Positions 1 through 4,999 of a DNA stretch of 5,050 nt are shown piece by piece; the stretch's first letter is position 1; each line of letters opens with the position of its first letter. Origin of the DNA: Acidobacteriaceae bacterium (GTDB lineage Bacteria; Acidobacteriota; Terriglobia; Terriglobales; Acidobacteriaceae). The notes below the pieces were generated by a model that worked only from the letters and a program-made list of their open reading frames with translations, searched no databases and had not been told where the DNA came from. The stretch is from the NCBI GenBank assembly GCA_025462785.1, contig JAOAPG010000242.1, forward strand, positions 1-5,050. The letters run 5' to 3'. A program made the position numbers and the translations under genes.

Positions 1-593
1 TTAAGATGAGCTGCGAGCGAGGCAGCTTCGCTCGCAACGCCTTCCATCATGTCGCCATCGCCGCATATCGCGTAAACGTTGTAATCAAAAATCTTAAAAC
101 CGGGGCGATTGTATCGAGCCGCGAGCCATACCCCAGCGATTGCCATGCCTACACTATTTCCAACTCCTTGGCCTAACGGGCCCGTAGTGGTTTCGACTCC
201 GGATGTTAGACGGTATTCGGGATGTCCTGGAGTTTTGCTGTCGATCTGGCGAAACTTTTTGAGATCGTCAAGCGTGAGAGCAAAGTCTCCGGTGACTTCG
301 TATTCCGGAGTAACCGCTCGAACTTCCGTCAAATAGAGCAACGCATATAGCAACATGGACGCATGACCGTTCGAAAGAATGAAGCGGTCGCGGTTAGGCC
401 AAATGGGGTCGGCAGGATCGTATCGCAAAAACTGCTGCCAAAGTGAGTAGGCGACTGGCGCGAGCGCCATGGGGGCACCAGGATGGCCGGAATTGGCCTT
501 TTGCACTGCGTCGATCGCCAGAGTGCGAATGGTATTGATGCTTAAGGTGTCCAGTTGCTCGCCCGATAGTACCGTTTGTTCGCTCGTCGCCAT
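1..593 (-). CDS. tkt: Transketolase, N-terminal part (runs off left edge)
   Basis: Transketolase moves two-carbon ketol units between sugar phosphates in the non-oxidative pentose phosphate pathway, using thiamine diphosphate (ThDP) and a divalent metal in the cytoplasm. The visible 197 residues read without interruption and carry the family signatures in order: SGHPGAP at 35-41, DRFILSNGHASML at 69-81, KTPGHPE at 120-126, GVETTTGPLGQG at 132-143, and the ThDP/metal motif GDGDMMEG at 178-185. The three histidines of the first motifs (H37, H77, H124) correspond to active-site histidines known in the family. A full enzyme is about 660-700 residues, so only the start of the pyrophosphate-binding domain is here. 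The ATG is set by AAGGAGG ending 3 bases upstream, a slightly short spacing, and by the match of the N-terminus to other transketolases. A promoter lies close upstream, so it is probably transcribed separately from the PilZ gene. Identification is very secure; the E. coli tktA/tktB distinction does not apply. Confidence 0.97.
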   Translation of the reverse strand, partial: MATSEQTVLSGEQLDTLSINTIRTLAIDAVQKANSGHPGAPMALAPVAYSLWQQFLRYDPADPIWPNRDRFILSNGHASMLLYALLYLTEVRAVTPEYEVTGDFALTLDDLKKFRQIDSKTPGHPEYRLTSGVETTTGPLGQGVGNSVGMAIAGVWLAARYNRPGFKIFDYNVYAICGDGDMMEGVASEAASLAAHL

Positions 594-596
594 AAA

Positions 597-602
597 CCTC
601 CT
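597..602 (-). promoter_or_regulatory. Ribosome binding site of transketolase
   Basis: The minus strand reads AGGAGG followed by TTT and then the ATG at 593. It is a near-complete Shine-Dalgarno with unusually short spacing, and it supports this ATG over later methionines. Confidence 0.75.
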
Positions 603-841
603 TCAACGGCAAGTCAGTGTAACTTTCGATCGCAGTTCGTCAAAACTGAATTTTGGATCCGGCTCAACAACATCCCTACATGCAGTCTATCAATTCGCCG
701 TGGCACCTGCTCTGCTCCGGACTGGACGCCGAGACAAGCTCGAATCGTAAGGCCCTCATTCTGGTCTATGGATGATTGGGCGTTATTTAAGGATTCACAG
801 CGGTAAAGATTTGGCAGGTAAAAATCAAAATTGAAGAGAAG
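603..841. other. Intergenic region between PilZ gene and transketolase
   Basis: About 240 bases lie between the PilZ stop codon and the transketolase ribosome binding site. Apart from the promoter match at 616-643 I see no coding signal. I see no strong hairpin followed by a T-run that would end the PilZ transcript, so read-through into the transketolase gene cannot be excluded. Short plus-strand ORFs that cross this stretch are mostly antisense to transketolase and look spurious. Confidence 0.6.
616..643 (-). promoter_or_regulatory. Putative sigma70-type promoter of transketolase
   Basis: On the minus strand TTGACG (643-638, five of six bases of the -35 consensus) is followed after 16 bases by TACACT (621-616, four of six of the -10 consensus). 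Transcription would start near 609, giving a leader of about 16 bases that still contains the Shine-Dalgarno. Position and fit are good, but this is a pattern match only. Confidence 0.5.
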
Positions 842-1516
842 CTAAGTTTTCAATCGCGCCATGTACCCTTGTTCGATCTGGAATTGGCTCATGGTTTTTT
901 CAATGAACCTGAGGAATTCTCGTAACGTGCCACGTTCAGTTGAATCGAGGCCGGTGAACTTCACGCGCACGCCAAAGCAGGGACTACTGCGGGTCACAAT
1001 TCCATTCAGAACCATTCCCTTCACCCAGAGTTGACCGTTGGCTAGCCACAGTCCAATCCGCAAGGCAACTCCGTTCTCGACTGGAGCAGGCGTTTCGATG
1101 AAACAACCACCCATGCTGGTGTCTGCGAGATTGCCCCACAGCGGGGACTCAGAGCCTTCTAATCGCATCTCAACTGCAACAAAGCATTTCATACGAGGGT
1201 AACGTCGGCGATCTTGAGCAGCTGAGCTCAACCAAAATGAAGAAAGCTCGTCTGGAGCAAAGGGTGGAGTAGTTTTGGACGTAATGGGTGCATCGTTAAC
1301 CGTCGGAACTGACTCGCAAGTCGCGCTGGTGGGAGTTTGTAGTGTTGACGATGAGGTTTTGATCTTGCGCATCGCTTGGAGCAAAACCTGATCGCGCGTT
1401 TCAGGCTGCGCGTCGCGATAAGCTTGAAGGAGTTCTCCAAGGTGGCTGACTAAGTCCGGATCGGACAACAAATGTGTCCAATCAGCACCTTTCGCGGTGT
1501 TGTGGGAACTGCTCAT
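842..1516 (-). CDS. PilZ-domain protein (putative c-di-GMP receptor)
   Basis: The 224-residue soluble protein carries one C-terminal PilZ domain, about residues 101-207. Both halves of the c-di-GMP binding signature are visible: the RxxxR element in RRRYPR (103-108, R104 to R108) and the DxSxxG element in DTSMGG (132-137). PilZ proteins bind cyclic di-GMP and pass the signal to motility, secretion, polysaccharide export or transcription by protein contact; the partner cannot be read here. Residues 1-55 are probably helical (SDPDLVSHLGELLQAYRDAQ), and 55-95 form a Ser/Thr/Pro-rich linker. There is no signal peptide or membrane segment. The ATG at 1516 has no recognisable Shine-Dalgarno (CTAGGCCT precedes it). 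The next methionine is residue 49, which would remove the helical part, so the first ATG is preferred. A perfect inverted repeat lies 7 bases upstream. Ligand binding is inferred from the intact motifs, and the target is unknown. Confidence 0.9.
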   Translation of the reverse strand: MSSSHNTAKGADWTHLLSDPDLVSHLGELLQAYRDAQPETRDQVLLQAMRKIKTSSSTLQTPTSATCESVPTVNDAPITSKTTPPFAPDELSSFWLSSAAQDRRRYPRMKCFVAVEMRLEGSESPLWGNLADTSMGGCFIETPAPVENGVALRIGLWLANGQLWVKGMVLNGIVTRSSPCFGVRVKFTGLDSTERGTLREFLRFIEKTMSQFQIEQGYMARLKT

Positions 1517-1523
1517 AGGCCTA

Positions 1524-1542
1524 GAACGTTAAAATCACGTTC
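1524..1542. repeat. Perfect inverted repeat before the PilZ gene (possible operator)
   Basis: GAACGT, seven bases (TAAAATC), then ACGTTC make a 19-bp dyad ending 7 bases before the PilZ start codon. It could be a repressor site or a small mRNA hairpin over the translation start. A six-base arm can also arise by chance. Confidence 0.35.
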
Positions 1543-1727
1543 AATATCGGTCTTCTTATTTATTTAGCGTCTGTGTCTCTCACCATAAGAGTGAAGCAGG
1601 TAGCATTTCCCAACAAGATGACCATAGGCATACACAGAAGTAACTTTGCTGTGATTACCGTGAGCAGCGGTTAGCGTAGCAGGCCTGAGGTCTACGAAGG
1701 GGGGTGGACGGCTATTGCCGGCTGTTT

Positions 1728-1750
1728 CCTGGAAGGAGGTTGGTTCCAGG
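1728..1750. repeat. 7-bp perfect hairpin with an anti-Shine-Dalgarno-like loop
   Basis: CCTGGAA (1728-1734) and TTCCAGG (1744-1750) are exact reverse complements around a 9-base loop. Read on the minus strand, in the direction of the surrounding genes, the loop and start of the 3' arm read CCAACCTCCTT, which contains ACCTCCTT, like the 3' end of 16S rRNA. Read on the plus strand the loop is GGAGGTTGG. The structure is certain as a sequence dyad; any function is conjecture. Confidence 0.45.
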
Positions 1751-1853
1751 TGCAGCTCGGCACAAGCCATCCTACTTCGAGAGAACATTAGGTGACTACG
1801 CTCAGCGCGCTACTCTGAGTTTGTGTCGAAGCTTGACTCGTACTGGCATCCAG

Positions 1854-2162
1854 GAAATTGAGCACGATCTGTTCGTTGGCATTATTTAAGTTGAGGGTGA
1901 CCTGCTCCTCATTGTTCGAGCTGCCGCTGTTACTGGTCGGCTTCACACTAATTCCGACCTGTTCGCCTCCACTGGCATTCTCACTGAGATTGATTGTGAT
2001 CTGTTCGTTGCTGGCATTGCCCAGGTTCAGAACAACTTCAGGTCCAGTTGTCGCGGTGTTGCCAGTCGAGGACGTGCCTGATGTGTTCCTGCTGCCAAAG
2101 TCTAGGTCGATATCGAGCGGGTTCGAGTTCCCGCTACCTAAATTCAAAACGATTTCAGGCCC
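1854..2162 (-). repeat. Degenerate C-terminal repeats with alternating hydrophobic pattern
   Basis: Seven units of the form E-(I/V/Q)-(I/V/T)-x-(I/V/L)-N-(L/F) lie within about 100 residues, separated by Gly/Asn/Ser-rich turns. The alternation of polar and aliphatic residues predicts beta-strands. The DNA of the two GPE-type units has diverged at third positions while the protein stays nearly identical, which suggests past selection on the protein rather than a fresh duplication. Confidence 0.6.
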
Positions 2163-2417
2163 TGACGCTGCGCTCGTGTTGGACGTAGTCGTTGTGGCTG
2201 GCGTCGTGGTACTGCCAGGAATTCTTCCGACCGTCGAGGTAATCGCTGCTGTCGTGGTGCTCGAGTTGTTTGTGTTCGAGGCCGCTGAATTGCTCGTAGC
2301 CACGGTGCTGGTGTTATCTGAGGCGCTGGTTCCATTTCCGCTGGTAATGGTAATAGTGATCGCCGGACCGACGCTGCTTGCCGCGTCGCCGGGTGGATGT
2401 TTCTGGAACGAGTTATA

Positions 2418-2628
2418 TAGTTTGGTGTAGGCGGCTTGAGCGCCTGCGAGATCTCCACTCTGGAGGTCTTGGCCGATGGTTGCGAAATCCTGGGCTCGCT
2501 GAGCGTTCCTGAATGGGTTTGATGCTGATCCCGAAAAGGCGGCATTTTGAGTAAGAGTGGCAAGGGTGTTGTAGGCTGATTGAGCTCCAAATCGCGGACT
2601 GGAGCGCCTGGCCTAGCTGGCTGAGATC
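2418..2628 (-). repeat. Two-copy N-terminal helical repeat (copy 1 broken)
   Basis: Copy 1 lies at about 2628-2562 and copy 2 at about 2489-2418. Both encode (F/L)xx(L/I)GQxLQS...GAQxAY. From the LQ codon pair to the GAQ codons, copy 2 has 18 bases and copy 1 has 13, so the net loss in copy 1 is five bases. This places the frameshift at about 2585-2598. The pattern suggests paired short helices. Confidence 0.65.
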
Positions 2629-2712
2629 GGTCCGCCGTTCACGAAAGAATGATGCAAATTGACCGGGTTGAGAAACCGCGCTGGTTGCAACTGCTGCTGC
2701 CGACATGTCTTT

Positions 2713-2717
2713 CTCCT
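2713..2717 (-). promoter_or_regulatory. Ribosome binding site of the repeat protein
   Basis: AGGAG on the minus strand, 6 bases before the ATG at 2706, decides the start. It also shows that the plus-strand methyltransferase frame, which is open back to 2649, should not be started that far upstream. Confidence 0.75.
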
Positions 2718-2750
2718 GGGATGGGATTGATTAACAGGAAATTGGGTCAA

Positions 2751-2766
2751 GCTTCTTGTTTGCCAT
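2751..2766 (-). promoter_or_regulatory. Possible sigma54-type promoter of the repeat protein
   Basis: The minus strand reads TGGCA (2765-2761), and a GG (2764-2763) is followed after exactly ten bases by GC (2752-2751), the -24/-12 arrangement of sigma54 promoters. The bases before GC are AA where TT is the consensus, so the fit is partial. A start near 2740 would give a leader of about 34 bases containing the ribosome binding site. Confidence 0.22.
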
Positions 2767-2832
2767 CCAAGGTTTTCATCGGCGCAAGTTGGTGCCCACT
2801 TGAGTTCGGTACTTCCGGAACGAAGGAGAATA

Positions 2833-2853
2833 ATGAAAATGAGAGAACATTAA
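2833..2853 (+). CDS. Possible six-codon leader ORF upstream of the methyltransferase
   Basis: AAGGAG at 2823-2828 is the best Shine-Dalgarno in the divergent region and sits 4 bases before an ATG at 2833, with a second ATG at 2839. The frame encodes only MKMREH before TAA, and it is out of frame with the methyltransferase (2833 and 2916 are in different phases). It may be a leader peptide controlling the downstream gene, or the remnant of the real start of that gene after an indel. No homology can be argued for so short a peptide. Confidence 0.3.
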   Translation: MKMREH

Positions 2854-2915
2854 TTATTCAGCCGCAATTCTCACACGTGAAAAGCGTCTCGGCTCGCAAT
2901 GCTGCATCACCTCAT

Positions 2916-3731
2916 ATGCTCCATCGAAGTTCTCAACTGCTAGACCCGGTGGATGCTTACAATCGTCTCGCGCCCTTCTATTCGGAAATCGCGAACACCA
3001 GAAAAAAATACCTCGAGAGTATTGAAAGATTAATCATTGCCAGAACCCCGTCCGGAAGCCGATCGCTACTCGATGTCGGAGCGGGAGATGGCACACGGGC
3101 GTTACGGATCGCAGCTGGAGCGGGATTAGATGATGTCGTCCTGCTCGAGCCAAGCCAGAACATGGTCAGGAGTTGCCCGGCGGCAACAGAGGTATGGCCA
3201 ATTCGTGCAGAAGAGCTGGATTCGGACGGATTTGCCGCAAGACGAGCCCGGCCCGGTCGAAAATTCGACCTCATTATTTGTTTATGGAACGTTCTGGGAC
3301 ACATACGTCCCGCGGCAACTCGTACTCAGGTTTTGGGGGAATTGGGTGGCTTGCTTTCATCGCAGGGTCTTCTTTTCGTCGATGTGAATCACCGTTACAA
3401 CATTCGGTCCTATGGTTTGTGCAAGACTTTCGGAAGGTTTATATACGACCAGTTTTCGCCTGGTGAAGCAAACGGAGACGTAATTGCGAGCTGGAACTGC
3501 GGTATTTCTCGCTGCGCAACTTACGGGCACGTTTTCACACATCAGGAAATCAGGAAGTCGGCTGCCGCTTCGCATTTGAAGGTCGAGGAACGGCTTGTAG
3601 TCGGTTATGACTGTGGGATACTGCGCAAATCCAGTTTTGAAGGGAATCTGCTTTACGTTTTTCGCCGGAGCCATTCGGGTGAGCAATCTTCTAACGAGGA
3701 TCATTCGCCCGAGCTAAAGCTCACGACTTAA
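2916..3731 (+). CDS. Class I SAM-dependent methyltransferase
   Basis: From the ATG at 2916 this is a 271-residue soluble methyltransferase of the Methyltransf_11/25 type. The Rossmann fold reads clearly. Motif I LLDVGAGDGT is at 51-60. The acidic residue after strand 2 is in LLEPSQNM (E78). Strand 4 is FDLIICLWNVLGHI (117-130), and strand 5 is GLLFVDVNHRYN (151-162). A second conserved block, YGHVFTHQEI (203-212), lies in the C-terminal half, followed by a hydrophilic tail. The substrate cannot be read; small molecules, sugars or lipids are all possible for this fold. The frame is open back to 2649, but the first 60-90 residues do not look conserved and the earliest part overlaps the start of the divergent gene. 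ATG 2916 lies just before the LLDPVDAYNRLAPFY block typical of the N-terminus. It has no Shine-Dalgarno; GTG at 2877 is the main alternative. The last 11 bases overlap the convergent epimerase gene. Confidence 0.85.
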   Translation: MLHRSSQLLDPVDAYNRLAPFYSEIANTRKKYLESIERLIIARTPSGSRSLLDVGAGDGTRALRIAAGAGLDDVVLLEPSQNMVRSCPAATEVWPIRAEELDSDGFAARRARPGRKFDLIICLWNVLGHIRPAATRTQVLGELGGLLSSQGLLFVDVNHRYNIRSYGLCKTFGRFIYDQFSPGEANGDVIASWNCGISRCATYGHVFTHQEIRKSAAASHLKVEERLVVGYDCGILRKSSFEGNLLYVFRRSHSGEQSSNEDHSPELKLTT

Positions 3732-4854
3732 ATAACAGATTCTCGAGCGGCGTCGCCGTTAAAACCTTGGTGATAATCCGGCAGGCGTGCCCGTCCCCGT
3801 ATGGATTTTTTAATCGCTTTGAAGTCTGCTTAAAATCGGCCGAGAGCGCAGTGCGAATCGCTTTGCTGATTGCCTCTCTTGTCGCAGGAACGTCTAAGAC
3901 ATTCCCGGCGTGCTCGCGTCCCCTTTGCCGGATTCCAATATTCAGCGCTGGAATCCCGATTGAAGTGGACTCGATAACGCCGCTGCTGGAATTCCCGATC
4001 AGCAGGTCCACGTTCTTGAGAAGACTCAAATAAGTCGTGTGGTCGAGGTTTATGAACAACTTTGAATTATGTCTGCGCGTGACAAATTCTTCTGTCATGT
4101 GGATCAACTCGCGACTACCCGCATCCGCATTGGGATAAACGAAGAAAATTTGCTCTTTCGTTTTTTCCAGTGCAGCAGATAACTCCGTTGCTTCCTGAAC
4201 CGTGTCTTTCATCAGCGTCACGGGATGATAAAGCGCAAGAACAGTTTGTTGGTCGAGCGATATCCCGAGCTTCTTTTCAAGTTGTGTTCTGCTGAGAAGT
4301 TTCGATCGCCGTAGGTTGTCAATCGAAACGCTGCCACTATAAGTAACTCGCCAGGGCTGCTCGCCCATCGCTATGACCCGCTGTTTTGCGGCTTTCGTGC
4401 ACGCGAAATGCAGATGACTCATCTTCGTGATGGCATTCCGTACCGCATCATCGATTGCTCCAGCCGTTGTCTCGCCTCCTTCGATGTGCGCAATTGGAAT
4501 GCGCAATGTTAAAGCGACCGCTGCGGGCGCAAGCATTTCATAGCGGTCGGCGATCAGGAGCATAATATCCGGCCTGATACGGCCCATGGCATCCGCCAGA
4601 CCCAGCGTTGCGAGGCCAAGACTCTTGGCCATTCCAACGTCAGTATCAGAGCTTAACAAGCATTCAATTGACGTGATTGCTTTCTGATCTTGCGCAATTT
4701 GTTTCGCGGTGTGCCCGAACTCTGGCGACAGGTGGGGTCCCAGCGCGATAACAGACAGGTCAACTTGAGGATGTCGAGCTAAGTCATGAAGTAACCAGCG
4801 AAGATGCGCATAGTCAGAGCGCGAGGTTGTGATGGCCGCAATCTTTCGTTTCAT
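3721..4854 (-). CDS. neuC: NeuC/LegG-type UDP-N-acetylhexosamine 2-epimerase (hydrolysing)
   Basis: The 377 residues match the length and motif order of hydrolysing UDP-sugar 2-epimerases with a GT-B fold. NeuC converts UDP-GlcNAc to ManNAc plus UDP for sialic acid; the LegG branch acts on a UDP-diacetamido-trideoxyhexose for legionaminic acid. Visible signatures are TTSRSDYAHLRWLL at 9-22, IADRYEMLAPA at 101-111, HIEGGETTAGAIDDAVRNAITKMSH split over 123-147, YHPVT at 209-213, YPNADAGS at 240-247, the nucleotide-binding GNSSSGVIE at 287-295, and NIGIRQRGR at 305-313. The acidic residues expected in catalysis (D103, E128 and the D135/D136 pair) are present. The GAIDD form resembles LegG-like members as I recall them, so the substrate is open. 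It is soluble. No Shine-Dalgarno precedes the ATG. It converges on the methyltransferase with an 11-bp overlap. No NeuB-like synthase or CMP-transferase is visible, so the pathway role is inferred. Confidence 0.92.
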   Translation of the reverse strand: MKRKIAAITTSRSDYAHLRWLLHDLARHPQVDLSVIALGPHLSPEFGHTAKQIAQDQKAITSIECLLSSDTDVGMAKSLGLATLGLADAMGRIRPDIMLLIADRYEMLAPAAVALTLRIPIAHIEGGETTAGAIDDAVRNAITKMSHLHFACTKAAKQRVIAMGEQPWRVTYSGSVSIDNLRRSKLLSRTQLEKKLGISLDQQTVLALYHPVTLMKDTVQEATELSAALEKTKEQIFFVYPNADAGSRELIHMTEEFVTRRHNSKLFINLDHTTYLSLLKNVDLLIGNSSSGVIESTSIGIPALNIGIRQRGREHAGNVLDVPATREAISKAIRTALSADFKQTSKRLKNPYGDGHACRIITKVLTATPLENLLFKS

Positions 4855-4866
4855 TTGTGAAAAAAG

Positions 4867-4872
4867 ATTCTA
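4867..4872 (-). promoter_or_regulatory. Possible -10 element of the epimerase gene
   Basis: TAGAAT on the minus strand matches five of six bases of the -10 consensus. No good -35 is seen at the right distance (the best is TTCATC, with 15 bases between). Transcription from it would start about 6 bases before the ATG, which would fit the absence of a Shine-Dalgarno and suggest a near-leaderless message. The evidence is weak. Confidence 0.25.
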
Positions 4873-4946
4873 CATGGACGGCTCCGCGATGAACGCGTTC
4901 AGGAGGCCGAGTCATTGAAGAGAATGCTTAAATTTAGAGAAAAGAA

Positions 4947-4971
4947 GGCCCACTCCGTTTGCGAGTGGGCC
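4947..4971 (-). terminator. Intrinsic terminator
   Basis: GGCCCACTC and GAGTGGGCC form a perfect 9-bp GC-rich stem around a 7-base loop. On the minus strand the stem is followed by TTCTTTTCTC, a U-rich tail. On the plus strand it is followed by TGAAGTTCTT, which is less suitable. It therefore ends the minus-strand gene entering from the right, whose stop lies about 28 bases upstream, and it separates that gene from the epimerase. Confidence 0.85.
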
Positions 4972-4999
4972 TGAAGTTCTTAATAAAGAGTAGTCGTTC

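Larger units (their letters stand above)
1517..1787. other. Intergenic region with a cluster of inverted repeats, no convincing gene
   Basis: This stretch separates two minus-strand genes. A 74-codon minus-strand frame starts at the TAATG overlap with the preceding stop (ATG at 1788) and ends at 1564. Its His/Arg/Pro-rich translation has no recognisable domain, so I do not call it a gene. Instead, four dyads lie close together. CACAG pairs with CTGTG (1633-1653). CGTAG pairs with CTACG (1675-1696). CGGC pairs with GCCG (1709-1720). CCTGGAA pairs with TTCCAGG (1728-1750). None is followed by a T-run on either strand, so they are not simple terminators. A weak promoter-like pair for the PilZ gene lies at 1585-1613 on the minus strand (TTGGGA, 17 bases, TCTTAT). 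Confidence 0.5.
1788..2706 (-). pseudogene. Frameshifted Ser/Thr/Asn-rich repeat protein of unknown function
   Basis: I do not recognise a named family. The ATG at 2706 follows a strong Shine-Dalgarno (AGGAG, 6 bases spacing). The frame reads sensibly for 38 codons to about 2593, then the coding signal continues in another frame from 2591 to the TAA at 1788. Skipping one base gives 305 residues. The N-terminal part has two copies of one motif: DLSQLGQALQS...GAQSAYNTL (27-48) and DFATIGQDLQSGDLAGAQAAYTKL (73-96). The second copy has GDLA where the first is broken, so the first lacks five bases. A Ser/Thr/Asn/Gly-rich linker (about 121-181) follows. Then come seven short strand-like repeats such as GPEIVLNLG (182-190), GPEVVLNLG (221-229), NEQITINLS (233-241), EEQVTLNLN (266-274) and NEQIVLNF (277-284). 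There is no clear signal peptide or membrane segment. Without the frameshift being bypassed, translation would give a 97-residue product ending at 2413. It could be a decaying gene, a recent mutation or a sequence error. Confidence 0.75.

Noticed and set aside
1564..1788. 74-codon minus-strand ORF starting at a TAATG overlap with the repeat-protein stop
   Set aside because: The overlap suggests coupling, but the His/Arg/Pro-rich translation shows no domain or repeat and there is no SD. The region is better described by its inverted repeats. It could be revived if homologues conserve it.
1517..1790. c-di-GMP-I or cobalamin riboswitch before the PilZ gene
   Set aside because: Fragments such as GCAAAG and CAGGAAACAG recall these motifs, but the conserved cores and their order are absent on both strands.
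1858..2430. 190-codon plus-strand ORF with a very hydrophobic, membrane-like translation
   Set aside because: It is exactly antisense to the Ser/Thr/Asn-rich repeat gene. Codons for Ser/Thr/Asn/Glu read backwards give Val/Leu/Ile, which explains both the long open frame and the hydrophobicity. It has no good ribosome binding site.
2144..2590. 148-codon minus-strand ORF in the third frame of the repeat gene
   Set aside because: The Pro/Arg/Gln-rich translation is an out-of-frame reading. The frame that ends at 1788 has the recognisable repeats over the same bases.
1779..2852. 12-bp direct repeat GAGAGAACATTA at 1779-1790 and 2841-2852 flanking the repeat gene
   Set aside because: It is tempting as a target-site duplication or recombination site, but roughly one 12-base match is expected by chance in a 5-kb window, and no transposase or terminal inverted repeats are present.
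2649..2915. N-terminal extension of the methyltransferase back to 2649
   Set aside because: It would overlap the start and SD of the divergent gene, it has no SD at 2649, and the added residues look like translated intergenic DNA.
3130..3466. Plus-strand ORFs of 85 and 97 codons and minus-strand ORFs of about 110 codons inside the methyltransferase gene
   Set aside because: They are alternative frames of a gene with clear SAM-binding motifs, and their translations show no domains.
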